From Candidatus Poribacteria bacterium (GTDB taxonomy: Bacteria; Poribacteria; WGA-4E; WGA-3G), in the NCBI GenBank assembly GCA_009841255.1, contig VXMD01000018.1:1-64000 (forward strand): DNA of 64,000 nt, written 5' to 3'. Shown here piece after piece: positions 9,855-18,667 of this stretch (positions are counted from its first letter, which is position 1; the number at the start of each line of letters is the position of its first letter). The notes under the pieces were generated by a model that saw only the letters and a program-made list of their open reading frames with translations, made no database searches and was not told the DNA's origin. The position numbers and the translations under genes were made by a program.

Positions 9855-10562
9855 CTATTCCAAAAAGACGGTAACGCCCATGTCGGCATACTTTTGGCGG
9901 GTGCTCGGGCTGCCGTTCCTAAAGCAAACAGCGGTTGTCGTGCCTTCCAAAGCTTTCGCGACGTATTCTACACAGGCATCCACGGTTTGGAGTGCGTGAT
10001 TCGGGTGGCTCTCAATGCTGAATGTCAGATCCGCAGGACCGAAGGAGAGGCAATCAACGCCCGATTTCGCGAGAGATCGCGCATGTGTGACGGCTTCTAT
10101 GGACTCAATCTGCATCCAGAGGATGCCGTTGGAATTCCACCAGTCGGCGTATTCAAGCCGTTCTTTACCTTCGGAATTCACTCGGGGGGCACCGCCCCAA
10201 CTCCGGAGGCCCTGTTGCGGGTAGTAGAAAGCCGCAACCGCTTCGTCTACGGTTTCGTCTAATTCGACCTGTGGCACCTCAATGCCTGAGGGACCCAAAT
10301 CCAGATAGTTGCCGATGAGATACGCGTTTCGGGTGTGCTTAATCCGAAAGTTGACGAAAATACCTAATTCATTCGCCATGTTACAGAAGGCGACGAGCCG
10401 ATCCTCGTTGTATGCAGAATGCTGGCTATCTATGGCGACAAAATCGTAGCCGCCCTCTTCGACTTTGGCGACGAGTGCATCGGCAGATGCTGCCATAGAG
10501 ACGTTAGCGCCATAGACGAGTTCTCCGTTATGGATCCGTTGTTTCAAATTTGCTGCTGACAT
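9855..10562 (-). CDS. HpcH/HpaI-family aldolase (2-dehydro-3-deoxy-sugar acid type)
   Basis: 235 aa, a little short of the usual 250-265. Family enzymes cleave 2-keto-3-deoxy acids to pyruvate and an aldehyde, using a divalent metal. Visible: the FVAIDSQHSAY strand (catalytic His region), PSGIEVPQV, metal-ligand glutamate in WMQIES near 147 and aspartate in FGPADL near 173. Start chosen at the ATG preceded by AAGGGG. Leads a two-gene operon with the deacetylase-like gene. Exact substrate unknown; garL/hpaI-like. Confidence 0.85.
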   Translation of the reverse strand: MSAANLKQRIHNGELVYGANVSMAASADALVAKVEEGGYDFVAIDSQHSAYNEDRLVAFCNMANELGIFVNFRIKHTRNAYLIGNYLDLGPSGIEVPQVELDETVDEAVAAFYYPQQGLRSWGGAPRVNSEGKERLEYADWWNSNGILWMQIESIEAVTHARSLAKSGVDCLSFGPADLTFSIESHPNHALQTVDACVEYVAKALEGTTTAVCFRNGSPSTRQKYADMGVTVFLE

Positions 10563-11254
10563 TGTTACCCCTTATTTTTTTAGCGCAACTTGGAAATCAA
10601 AATGTGCCGTTAAATACTGTCTGCGATGCGCGTAGGTTCAGTTTTACAATGCAAACGGCATAGCAGGTGCTATTCCGAAACTGAGGCAGGCACTTCAAGT
10701 CCCGCCCGAACCTCTATAATTATACCCTAAAAATCCTTTTCTGTCAACGGATTTGTGTTTTGTATAGAGCAATCAGCAATCGACAGTCAGCGGTCAGCAG
10801 TTGGCAGGTATTTATCACCTGAATAAGGATTAGCGGATCCTCAGAAGGAGAGGTAGTTTGGCATATCCAGTATATATTTTTAGGTTCCACTGATATTTCA
10901 GAGTATTCAGAGTACAATCCGAAAAGGGACAGATGATTAAAAGGGTTGTAAACCCTGATTACAACTGGGTTCTTGGCGGTTTTTGTAGGAAATGTTTTGC
11001 AGAGTTACTCTGAAAGTTAGTAGTCGGGAATCGGAGTTCCCTCCTACCAGATTCAGCAATCAGCGAGCCCTAAAAATGTTACACCAGTGTAACATTTGGG
11101 TATGCAGGGGTTGTGGGCGAGAACTCAGTGGCCGTAAGGGTTTATGGGCTCTTGTTTTCCGATTCCTCGTTAAGAAAAAAAGAATTTGGTGGCAAGTGTA
11201 ACATTTTATATCGCCCCTTTATTAACAAAATGTGAAATATAATGTTACTGTGCA
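10563..11254. other. 692-bp repeat-rich spacer with GTGTAACATT sites
   Basis: No convincing gene. It contains the degenerate CAGTCAGCGGTCAGCAGT repeat at about 10774-10806, an AGGGTTGTAAACCCT palindrome at about 10940-10955, a GGGAATCGGAGTTCCCTCC stretch at 11027-11046, and a perfect inverted repeat of GTGTAACATTT at 11074-11097 with further half-sites near 11189-11199 and 11242-11251. Confidence 0.6.
11074..11097. promoter_or_regulatory. perfect 24-bp palindrome, possible operator
   Basis: AAATGTTACAC-CA-GTGTAACATTT has 11-bp perfect arms. A direct half-site AGTGTAACATTTT recurs about 90 bp to the right and an inverted half AATGTTACTGTG about 50 bp beyond that. Spacing and symmetry suggest a repressor operator or a hairpin, but no gene start is close by. 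Confidence 0.4.
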
Positions 11255-11533
11255 TCACACTGATTCCATCACGAGGCGGACCTCACGTCCATCGAGTACG
11301 AGGAAAATATCGAATTCCAATTCGGATCCGAGTGTCTGTTTCATCGTCTCAATCGCCTCTCGAACAAGCGGCGTAATCTTCGAGGCGAACTCCAAGGGTG
11401 ATAGATCTGTTACAAAGTCTAATTCCATTTCCAATCTGCGTTCCATTCGGATAACCTCAACTTCGTTGTCCCGGTCATAGCATATCATCAGGGCAGATAC
11501 TTTCGGCGTGTGCCGAGGTGGAAGCCATATCAC
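11255..11533 (-). CDS. small hypothetical protein
   Basis: 92 aa at most, from a GTG at 11533; an ATG at 11488 would give 77 aa. The composition is protein-like: acidic amphipathic stretch ELDFVTDLSPLEF, a helix IETMKQTLGSELE and a closing strand FDIFLVLDGREVRLVME. I know no family. An antisense frame covers the same bases but has low-complexity Ser/Arg content typical of a shadow. Isolated between repeats, with no neighbour to suggest a role. Confidence 0.45.
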   Translation of the reverse strand: MIWLPPRHTPKVSALMICYDRDNEVEVIRMERRLEMELDFVTDLSPLEFASKITPLVREAIETMKQTLGSELEFDIFLVLDGREVRLVMESV

Positions 11534-11543
11534 TATAGGTTAT

Positions 11544-11747
11544 TATACCAAATCTGAAAGATACATTCGCATTTGAGAGATCTTGAAACTCAGACGCAGG
11601 CGAATGTAAGAGGCGCAATAATGCACGTCGCATGAATCAACGGTATTCATGCCTTAATGGCATGAACCGGGGCGAGTACGCCGCAGAATTGCGCTACTAC
11701 GAACCGGTTCTTCGTTAATGAGACGGGGTTATCCAGAAATGGTATTA
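11544..11747. mobile_element. MITE-like element, copy A
   Basis: About 204 bp, bounded by ATACCAAATCTG on the left and its near-inverse CAGAAATGGTAT on the right (terminal inverted repeat ATACCAnnTCTG). The interior is AAGAGGCGCAATAATGCACG, a GGTATTCATGCCTTAATGGCATGAACC hairpin and GGGGCGAGTACGCCGCAGAA. A second copy lies at 23793-24026. No open frame inside, so it would depend on a transposase elsewhere. Confidence 0.7.
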
Positions 11748-12057
11748 TATGTAGATTATTTTATCTATAGTATACTATATTTTCCGTCCAGAGTCAAATT
11801 TATTTTTATGGGTGAACGTTCCTTTTTTGTGAGAAAACCTATGGAATAGAATAACATACACCAGATGCAAAGTCAAGTGAAAAATGATGCAAAAGTCAGT
11901 CGGGAATTGGAGTTCCCTCCTACAGACGTCCTTGTTTAGATGGAGCGCGGGTTCTGGGAAAAGTCGCTCCTACAGACAGACCTTGAGAATTGACAGGTTC
12001 GGATTTTCGAGGTATGATGTTGCTGGATGAGAAGAAATTGTGATGATGGAGAATTAC
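11748..12057. other. AT-rich leader of the archease gene
   Basis: No gene. An AT-rich inverted stretch CTATAGTATACTATA at about 11765-11780 could hold a promoter, but I cannot place a -35 box with confidence. Two copies of a TCCCTCCTACAGAC/TCGCTCCTACAGAC repeat are at about 11913-11976. Confidence 0.4.
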
Positions 12058-12477
12058 ATGAAACCTTATGAATACCTTGAACATACAGCGGATATGGGAT
12101 TGTTGGTTAGGGGAAAAAGTCTGTCCGAACTTCTGAAAAACGCGGCACAGGGGCTCTTTGAAACGATAGCGGTTGTGGATACTGTCGATGAAACAGACTC
12201 GGTGGAGATCCGCCTCACGACTGAATCCGTGGAAGACCTTTTTGTGAGATGGCTGGACGAACTCATCTTTCAGCACGAAACAAAGGAGACGTTCTTTAAA
12301 CGTGCCGACATTCATCGGTGTAGTGAAACGGAGGTATCAGCGACGGTTTACGGTGAACCGGCAAATTTCGATAAACATGAGGTTTATACTGAAATTAAGA
12401 GTGTCACATATCATCAGTTGCAAGTCGTACGCAAGTGTGATGGTAGTTGGTTTGCTCAGGTGATTTTTGATCTGTGA
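12058..12477 (+). CDS. archease, RtcB-activating protein
   Basis: 139 aa. Archease helps the tRNA/RNA ligase RtcB turn over its guanylate step. Visible family marks: YEYLEHTADMGLLVRG at the N-terminus, SVEDLFVRWLDELIF in the middle, EIKSVTYHQL near 120 and a closing FDL. I choose the ATG at 12058 because GGAGA stands 6 nt before it, rather than the GTG at 12040. No rtcB is in the window. It converges with the membrane protein gene, 10 bp away. Confidence 0.9.
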   Translation: MKPYEYLEHTADMGLLVRGKSLSELLKNAAQGLFETIAVVDTVDETDSVEIRLTTESVEDLFVRWLDELIFQHETKETFFKRADIHRCSETEVSATVYGEPANFDKHEVYTEIKSVTYHQLQVVRKCDGSWFAQVIFDL

Positions 12478-12487
12478 TACGTCGTAT

Positions 12488-14413
12488 TTAGGGATAAAAT
12501 TGATACATCGTGGTGTTGAGCAGGATGTTTAGGAGGCTCCATGTGCTCCCCATGAGATAATCGCCGAGGACTAATCCTAAAAAGAAGGGGATTGCGCGCC
12601 GATAACTCTGGATACCGCCGTGTCGGAGGATCAGCCATTTTAATGTCAATGCAATCAGCAACGGAATCCAGAGATCAGACATCTCTTGGTTGCTCGCCAT
12701 TACATAACCGAGCGGATGCAGCGGTAGCCAGAAGAATTTGACTCGAAGATATGTCAGCACCATCATCACAGAAAATCCGATGCCCATGAATATTACGCCA
12801 AGCCAGTCTGTGCTGAGCGGATACGTAATCCAGTTCGTCAATCGTCCGAAGTATTCTCTCCCGTAGCCGAGTGCCCACGGTCCAAAGTAGCCTGAATCCG
12901 CACCGAATTTGTAATAGAAATGCAACTGCACCCAGAGCGCAAAAATCACCCCGAAAATAGTGGCGGCGATAACTGTCAAGAGCATTCGGCGTTGGTTAAT
13001 ATTGGCGAGTTCGGCGATTTTAAAAGCCTCCAACTGATGCGGCATCTGTTGCGGACGGTAATCTCGATTGAAAAAGCAGACGGAGAGCGCCGTTAAGTTC
13101 CGGGCACCGAGACGGTGTGTCCCCAAAATAGTGTTCAAGATGTATCGCGGTGCTTGCCAGTGGTAAGCGTGGACGAAAATGCCGGACTCGGCACGAATGC
13201 GTGTTGTGACCAGCGGTGTTATGAGGAACAGGACAGCGAAAGTGAGGGCGAGCCAGCCCGCCATGCCAGCCTTATAGAGGAGGAACGCAAACAACAAGAC
13301 GCCAAGTACAAATCCCCAGACAGCCACCCGATATGGCATGGGTTCGTCGTGCTGCTCAATGGATGGTTCTCGTCCGCGCGACGGTAGCGCGCTTTTCAAA
13401 ACGGCACTGAAATGTCGTTTACCCGTCCACCCGAAAAAGAAACAGAGCCCGATAAAAGCACCAATCGTCTGTTCGTTGAGATAGGGAAAGCGCGGAATGC
13501 TACTCCATCCAACCGCTTTTGCTAAAGCGACTTCGTTTCGATAGAGAAAATAGAAGAGGGTCGTCGAAAAGAGGACATCTAACGGCATGAGGAACATAAT
13601 GCCGATCGCAAACGGGTAAAAAGCGGTGATGATGGTGCCGTAGAGACTCAAAGGTGCTTCATGAAACGTGAAAAAACGGCGTGTCACGGGAATGTGCGGA
13701 ATCACGGGATAGAGATGACTCAACCCGTTGAAGAGACTGATGCCAGCAGCGATCGCGAAACCGATCCACATCCGCTTGTTTCGGAAGAAACCGGACGTGG
13801 GATTCGTCATTGCAAGCGGGAGTTGAATAACTGGAAAGGTGAGGCGTTCACGCTGCGCCCATTGTCGACGGAGGATCGTATTGAGGCAGAGAAAGATGAA
13901 CGCTATGACCGAAAACAGTAATAACCAAGCACCGATCACCGGCACCCAAACTCTCAAATGAAGGGGTCTATATAGGCTCGACTCACCAAGATAATAGCCG
14001 CGGAGGGCATCTCTATCCGAAACGGTAAGCCATTCCGGGAGATGGTGCCAAAAGAGGGTGCGCCACTCGTTCTCTTCGGTCGCAAACCAGAAGCTGTGTC
14101 CAAGGACAGAGAGGATCGCCTGAAAGACATCGCATCCCGCCAAGGATGTTGCGAAACTGAGTGTCACATACAAGAATAAGAGTTCGCCTTGTCCAAGTGC
14201 AAAATTGCTTCTTAGGAGGCGGATAACCCCGTTCATCAGCATCACTGCGGTAAGGATGAAGATGACATTGGACAGGGGGACTACCCACGTCGGAAAGGTA
14301 TAGCGCACGAGTTCCATCTGGATGAGGAAATAACAGTTAATCGGTGCGCTAATGACGAAGATGCATAGGGCGCGCCAGGTGAAGGCACGCTGCTGCTGGG
14401 GGGGAAAAGTCAA
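12488..14413 (-). CDS. multi-pass membrane protein, DUF6785/DUF6784-like
   Basis: 641 aa with about 14 hydrophobic segments spread over the whole length. The cytosolic loop RRQWAQRERLTFPVIQLPLAM near residue 185 and the LITPLVTTRIRAESG segment near 400 recall DUF6785/DUF6784 proteins of planctomycetes and related phyla (memory of the family, not a search). A transporter is likely, substrate unknown. The start is a TTG; no better ATG precedes the first membrane segment (ALCIFVISAPINCYF). Confidence 0.75.
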   Translation of the reverse strand: MTFPPQQQRAFTWRALCIFVISAPINCYFLIQMELVRYTFPTWVVPLSNVIFILTAVMLMNGVIRLLRSNFALGQGELLFLYVTLSFATSLAGCDVFQAILSVLGHSFWFATEENEWRTLFWHHLPEWLTVSDRDALRGYYLGESSLYRPLHLRVWVPVIGAWLLLFSVIAFIFLCLNTILRRQWAQRERLTFPVIQLPLAMTNPTSGFFRNKRMWIGFAIAAGISLFNGLSHLYPVIPHIPVTRRFFTFHEAPLSLYGTIITAFYPFAIGIMFLMPLDVLFSTTLFYFLYRNEVALAKAVGWSSIPRFPYLNEQTIGAFIGLCFFFGWTGKRHFSAVLKSALPSRGREPSIEQHDEPMPYRVAVWGFVLGVLLFAFLLYKAGMAGWLALTFAVLFLITPLVTTRIRAESGIFVHAYHWQAPRYILNTILGTHRLGARNLTALSVCFFNRDYRPQQMPHQLEAFKIAELANINQRRMLLTVIAATIFGVIFALWVQLHFYYKFGADSGYFGPWALGYGREYFGRLTNWITYPLSTDWLGVIFMGIGFSVMMVLTYLRVKFFWLPLHPLGYVMASNQEMSDLWIPLLIALTLKWLILRHGGIQSYRRAIPFFLGLVLGDYLMGSTWSLLNILLNTTMYQFYP

Positions 14414-14477
14414 TGTTAATCCGCCTGAGTGAAAAGCGTTAATCTCTTCTATCTGTCATGGAAACAGGAACGATTTG

Positions 14478-14744
14478 CTATAAGAAGGTTTTAACATCTT
14501 CAGGACTCGCTCCGACTGAGAGAGAAACGTGTCCCCATTCCTCGTTTGAAAGATGTTTTACTAATTCGTCCCAGATAAGGCTATGCCTCTCTTTCACCAA
14601 CTTTCCATCAAATTTCCTGCTAACAATGACAATATGGATCAGGTCATCAAAACCATCGGAAACATCGACCAGATCATTTTCGTCACAGAAGTATCCACTC
14701 TTGAGTTTATCGTAAATTTTCTGCTTTAACATTTTGCATGCCAT
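14478..14744 (-). CDS. BolA-like small protein
   Basis: 88 aa. The pattern HIVIVSRKFDGKLVKERHSLIWDEL matches the BolA/YrbA fold (H-x-VIVS-x2-F-x-GK-x2-V-x-RH), whose members bind glutaredoxin Fe-S clusters or nucleic acid. AAGGA stands 7 nt before the ATG. It follows the HEPN gene by 14 bp on the same strand and is probably cotranscribed. No glutaredoxin gene is near, so a role with the HEPN protein is an open possibility. Confidence 0.65.
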   Translation of the reverse strand: MACKMLKQKIYDKLKSGYFCDENDLVDVSDGFDDLIHIVIVSRKFDGKLVKERHSLIWDELVKHLSNEEWGHVSLSVGASPEDVKTFL

Positions 14745-14758
14745 GTATATATCCTTCG

Positions 14759-15199
14759 CTAGATGTTATTGCTTATCCAGAGCATGACTTCTTCAACAGC
14801 TTCAATGAAAAAAGTTGCAGCATCACCAGTTGTTTGGCGGGTGTAACGCCACTTTGGGGTCCAACGGTTGACTAAATTAAATAAGGACACCATATTTTGA
14901 TTTTGCCGTAGACGATTATAGCCAGGGGTCAGTTTAAATAGTTCCTCCAATTGATGGGTAAAAACTGTACTATGCCCAGACAGTATCGAACGCCGCTGGA
15001 GTTCTGCCTCTAACTCGCGCAAATTTTGGCATTCATAGATCTGCATTAATTTCGTTTTTAAGAGACATTCCACTGCGTAACCAGCAATATACATTGCACC
15101 CCGCCACCGAGAAGCTCTTAAAAGGACTCTCGCATCTTCCAAACGTTGGTGACTCGCACTGGCTTGGTCCCTTACACTATCATGCAAATCATGATTCAT
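14759..15199 (-). CDS. HEPN-domain protein
   Basis: 146 aa, all helical in appearance. HASQ...RLEDARVLLRASRWRGAMYIAGYAVECLLKTKL is the typical start of a HEPN domain (first helices, conserved Y-x-AGYA-x-E-LLK). HEPN proteins are often RNases in toxin-antitoxin or defence systems, usually paired with a MNT nucleotidyltransferase. The catalytic R-x4-6-H motif is not evident (only isolated His in FTHQLEELF), so it may be a non-nuclease form. Start at ATG 15199 with GAGG 8 nt upstream. The partner here is a BolA-like protein, not MNT. Confidence 0.7.
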   Translation of the reverse strand: MNHDLHDSVRDQASASHQRLEDARVLLRASRWRGAMYIAGYAVECLLKTKLMQIYECQNLRELEAELQRRSILSGHSTVFTHQLEELFKLTPGYNRLRQNQNMVSLFNLVNRWTPKWRYTRQTTGDAATFFIEAVEEVMLWISNNI

Positions 15200-15370
15200 C
15201 AACCAAACCTCATTACGAAGTATACCACATTTTTCAACTCTGTTTCAAGGGGCGCATAAACCTTCATAGAACCACTCAGTTGTCGGTTATCAGTCGTCAG
15301 TAAGCAGGGTTGTAAACCCCATCAGAAGAGAAAAAGAAAACCGTCCTTACCTTTCTGAAAGGATAAAGAC
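15200..15370. repeat. short repeats upstream of the HEPN gene
   Basis: Contains the degenerate TTGTCGGTTATCAGTCGTCAGT repeat at 15281-15302 directly followed by AGGGTTGTAAACCCC. No gene. Confidence 0.5.
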
Positions 15371-16642
15371 TTACCACTGCCCATGTATAGGGGTCTCGCG
15401 TGCTTTCTCGAAGAGGTCTGTCCATTCATCAGTACCGTCGTCAAAGGTTAACTCCAGACGTGCACCTTCCACCTGTGCCTCACCGTTGCCGGCATTGAAA
15501 TAACTCAAACCATCACCAGACATGTGGATGCAACTGCCATCGGGATAAACAGCCGTTTTGATGATGCGTGGGACAGGATGGATCGTGTAACCCTCAGCGT
15601 CTAATTTATCATCAGGCACGCGGAAGCGTTCAACTGCGTCTTCATCGACTTCAACGCCTAACCCAGGGGCATCGGGAATCTTGTGGCATCCGTCCGAGAC
15701 CTGTATCGGTTTTGTGAGCAGATGGTCGCTGTAGAGATTAATACAGGTGATTGCGGGCCATGTCGCATGTGTGAGTACACTTCCGAGATGTCCTGCCCAG
15801 GTCGTTGTCAAGCCGTTTCCGACGATTTGGAGCCAAAACGGCATATCTGCTGCCGCACTGAGTTGTCCTTCACGCATGACCTGCGATTTACCGCCACCAA
15901 TGACGAATCCAGTGCATACGTCCTCACGGACGCAGGTGGTATAAGGGGGTGATCCGAAGTGCATGGCGACCTGACCCCCAACGGTTTGGCGGATCTGTTT
16001 GTTTCCGTCAACATCGCTCTGCGGAATGGGGGTCTCAAACATCGCCACGTTTGGGTGTGAGGCGAGTTTTTGCAGGATCGGTATAGCGGTCTCTGCGTCG
16101 CGCCAAGAACCATTGGGATCGAGGTCGAGTTTGAAGTCTGCGGGTACGCCTTTTGCGACTGCGTCTACTTGTGCGGCGATATCCCACCACGGACGGGGTT
16201 TATTCTTGAAGCTGGTATAACCGTTTTCCACGGCATCTGCGGCTTCCGCTGCCCAGTTTTCAGGAGAAGAATCAATGCACCACCATGAAATCGGGACGGC
16301 CGCGCGACACTGGTTGTCAAGGAGTTGATAGACGGGTACCTCTAAAATTTTGCCGACGACATCGAAGAGTGCCATCTGTAAGCCTGCACCGAGTGAATCG
16401 TCATTCATGCGTTCGGCAGGACTTTGTCCAAGGACCCGTTCGACACTGGCGTCGCTGACCCGGGAATAGGTATAGTGAACGACGGTTTCACCCCAACCGA
16501 CATGCCCGGTATCCGTGGTAACCTTGCACAGCTCGAGGATCGACCAGTTGTAAACAGTGGAGACGCTCTGGGTGGTGATTTGTTGTTGGCGCGGGGTGAA
16601 GGGGACATCTACAAGCAGGCGTTCAACGTTCGTGACTTTCAT
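15371..16642 (-). CDS. enolase-superfamily sugar-acid dehydratase (mandelate racemase/MLE type)
   Basis: 423 aa. Cytoplasmic enzyme that abstracts the alpha proton of a sugar acid. Visible: capping domain, barrel with metal-ligand Asp in LDLDPNGSW near 185, Glu in MFETPIPQ near 215, and a third position reading AMHFGSPP where most members have Asp/Glu. WLQIVGNGL and LTHATWPA follow. A C-terminal extension of about 70 residues (KLDAEGYTIHP...ETPIHGQW) goes beyond the usual fold. Start at ATG 16642 with AGGAG 7 nt upstream. Substrate unknown. Confidence 0.8.
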   Translation of the reverse strand: MKVTNVERLLVDVPFTPRQQQITTQSVSTVYNWSILELCKVTTDTGHVGWGETVVHYTYSRVSDASVERVLGQSPAERMNDDSLGAGLQMALFDVVGKILEVPVYQLLDNQCRAAVPISWWCIDSSPENWAAEAADAVENGYTSFKNKPRPWWDIAAQVDAVAKGVPADFKLDLDPNGSWRDAETAIPILQKLASHPNVAMFETPIPQSDVDGNKQIRQTVGGQVAMHFGSPPYTTCVREDVCTGFVIGGGKSQVMREGQLSAAADMPFWLQIVGNGLTTTWAGHLGSVLTHATWPAITCINLYSDHLLTKPIQVSDGCHKIPDAPGLGVEVDEDAVERFRVPDDKLDAEGYTIHPVPRIIKTAVYPDGSCIHMSGDGLSYFNAGNGEAQVEGARLELTFDDGTDEWTDLFEKARETPIHGQW

Positions 16643-16759
16643 GGAAGGACTCCTAAGGTTCAATGGAAGGATGCGATGTATGGGTACCTTGGAATGTGTT
16701 TGCGAAAAGAAAAAAGGCGAGGGGATTTGAGTGAAGGTATCCCCCCGCGCGATACGCTA

Positions 16760-17587
16760 TTAATAAGAGGTTTTCACTGCACCCCAGCTAGTCGTGAGTT
16801 TGCCTTTGGCATCCACATCAAAACCGTTGGCGTTTGTGACGAGAATACTGTCGATTCTGCCCATTCCCCAACTTTCGTGCCAAACGCCCACGGACCCGGC
16901 ACTTTTGTTCGTGGCTTTGTCGGATTCAAGAATGGGAGCTCCGAGATCTTCGGAGGGTGCAAACAGATCGTCGACTTCATCAAGTTTCATGTACCAGATT
17001 TTAACGTTGCTGCCTTTGACTTCAACGCGCCCGAGATACGCGACAGCATTCGTCTGATCGAGTCCACCACCTAAGCCGTGTGGTTCACTGGCTATCTCTT
17101 TTCCACCATTCTCACAACCGCACTGGTCGAGACATTGTCCAGAAGGACAGCACCCGTCTTCTAGGCTCATGAAAAGGACAGACGCTGTCTCATTATAGCC
17201 CCAGACAGCAATATAGCCTTTATCGTCGCCTTTTCTTCGGAACTGCACACCGAAACTATCATCATCGCCAAAGGAAAAGACGACTTGGATGATACCGTCG
17301 GTAAAGTTGGTTAGTCCGGGTAGCGGTGTGTTCCCGGAGATGCCGCATCCTTCAGCGGTTTGCTTCATGGATTTTTTTCCACCGAGTTTGCCGCCTTCAA
17401 AATCATCCGCAGCCCAGATAGTGCCAGCATTTTCGGGTTTATATTTTTTGATGTCGTTCACACCGGCATCGGGTTTTGCGTCCTTGGAGCCGTCCTCAAA
17501 ATCGGCGTAAAACACAACTTGACCGCTGGCGTGAAATGAAACAAATAGGCTCAAAACGAGAATCAAAAGAAAAAAACGTGTTTTCAT
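16760..17587 (-). CDS. secreted Cys-rich lectin-like protein, copy 1
   Basis: 275 aa with a clear signal peptide (MKTRFFLLILVLSLFVSFHASG). The rest looks like a concanavalin-type beta-sandwich of the kind binding or trimming sugars (VVFYADFEDG opening, FSFGDDDSFGVQFRRKGD, VGVWHESWGMGRID). A Cys cluster DGCCPSGQCLDQCGCENGG near residue 145 could form disulfides or a calcium loop. It ends SWGAVKTSY. AGGAGG precedes the ATG. Paralogue of the next gene on the same strand; no catalytic residues recognised. Confidence 0.7.
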   Translation of the reverse strand: MKTRFFLLILVLSLFVSFHASGQVVFYADFEDGSKDAKPDAGVNDIKKYKPENAGTIWAADDFEGGKLGGKKSMKQTAEGCGISGNTPLPGLTNFTDGIIQVVFSFGDDDSFGVQFRRKGDDKGYIAVWGYNETASVLFMSLEDGCCPSGQCLDQCGCENGGKEIASEPHGLGGGLDQTNAVAYLGRVEVKGSNVKIWYMKLDEVDDLFAPSEDLGAPILESDKATNKSAGSVGVWHESWGMGRIDSILVTNANGFDVDAKGKLTTSWGAVKTSY

Positions 17588-17842
17588 GAGATGCCTCCTG
17601 TGTTCTCATAAAAGGTTATGTTGCCATTGAGCCGCGAGCAACAGCGCGGCGACGAGGCTTAGGGTATTGCTTAGATACCTCTATCAACAAAAGAGCCTCA
17701 TCATAAAATTCATAATGTAGTGTAGATGAGGCATAAAGACCTCACCCGACAAAGACGATAAGGCAGGGGAGGGGGTAAACAGACAACGCCCCCTCAACGC
17801 CAGTTGATTTTATGGTATTCGTCTATATGTGGAAAGGAAAGG

Positions 17843-18667
17843 CTAATAACTACTTTTAACGGCGCCCCACGTCGTGGAGAGTTTGGCGTGCGGATCAACC
17901 GCTGTGAGTTTACCTGGGCCGGTAACAAGGACGCTACCGACTCTTCCATTGCCCCAACTTTCGTGCCAGATACCGACAGTGCCGGGTCCCAAATCATCTG
18001 CGCCATCGTATTCAGCGACTGGATCGCCGAATTCACTGGAATCCGCAAAGAGGTCGGGGGCATCGTCAAGTTCTATATACCAGGCTTGGATAAGGCTGCC
18101 CGTGACTTCAACGCGTGCCAAATAGGCGACGCTGTTGTCTTGGGAGAGGTCTGCACCTAAGCCGTGATCGACACCGACGAGTTCATTTCCACCGTTTTCG
18201 CAGCTGCACTGGTCGAGACATTGTCCGGAAGGACAGCATCCGTCGGCGAGACTGCCGATGATAACTTGGGATGTTTCGTTATAGCCGAATGAGACGAGAT
18301 AGCCGCTGTCATCGCCGACGCGGCGTAACATGAATCCAACACTGTCATCATCTTGCCATGAAAAAACTGCCTGGATAATACCGTCGGAGAAGTCCGCAAC
18401 ACCGGGTAAAGGCGTGTCCCCGGAGATGCCGCAGCCTTCGGCACTTTGATGCAAGGCACCACTGCCATCAGGGAACTCATCTGACTCCACCCAAACGGTT
18501 CCAGCGTTTTCGGGCACCCAATTTGCTGGATCGTTGACGCTGACATCCGGGACTGCTTTAGAGCCGCTCACTTCAAAATCAGCATAGAAAATTATCTGTG
18601 CGCTCGCGTGGCTAATCAGCATGATTGAAAAAAGCGCGATGAGCATCAGAAGGTAGGTTCTTTTCAT
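17843..18667 (-). CDS. secreted Cys-rich lectin-like protein, copy 2
   Basis: 274 aa, same architecture as the gene at 16760-17587: signal peptide (MKRTYLLMLIALFSIMLISHASA), IIFYADFEV opening, the near-identical cluster DGCCPSGQCLDQCSCENGG and the ending TWGAVKSSY. By eye more than half of the residues agree, so this is a tandem duplication. AAAGGAG stands before the ATG. The two genes are 255 bp apart with repeats of no clear kind between. Surface sugar binding is an inference from the fold. Confidence 0.7.
   Translation of the reverse strand: MKRTYLLMLIALFSIMLISHASAQIIFYADFEVSGSKAVPDVSVNDPANWVPENAGTVWVESDEFPDGSGALHQSAEGCGISGDTPLPGVADFSDGIIQAVFSWQDDDSVGFMLRRVGDDSGYLVSFGYNETSQVIIGSLADGCCPSGQCLDQCSCENGGNELVGVDHGLGADLSQDNSVAYLARVEVTGSLIQAWYIELDDAPDLFADSSEFGDPVAEYDGADDLGPGTVGIWHESWGNGRVGSVLVTGPGKLTAVDPHAKLSTTWGAVKSSY

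Noticed and set aside
11544-11747. Complete insertion sequence
   Set aside because: No transposase frame inside either copy; only a non-autonomous element is supported.
16424-17074. 216-codon plus-strand frame over the dehydratase and secreted protein genes
   Set aside because: Runs antisense across two well supported genes and their spacer; no ribosome site or family pattern.
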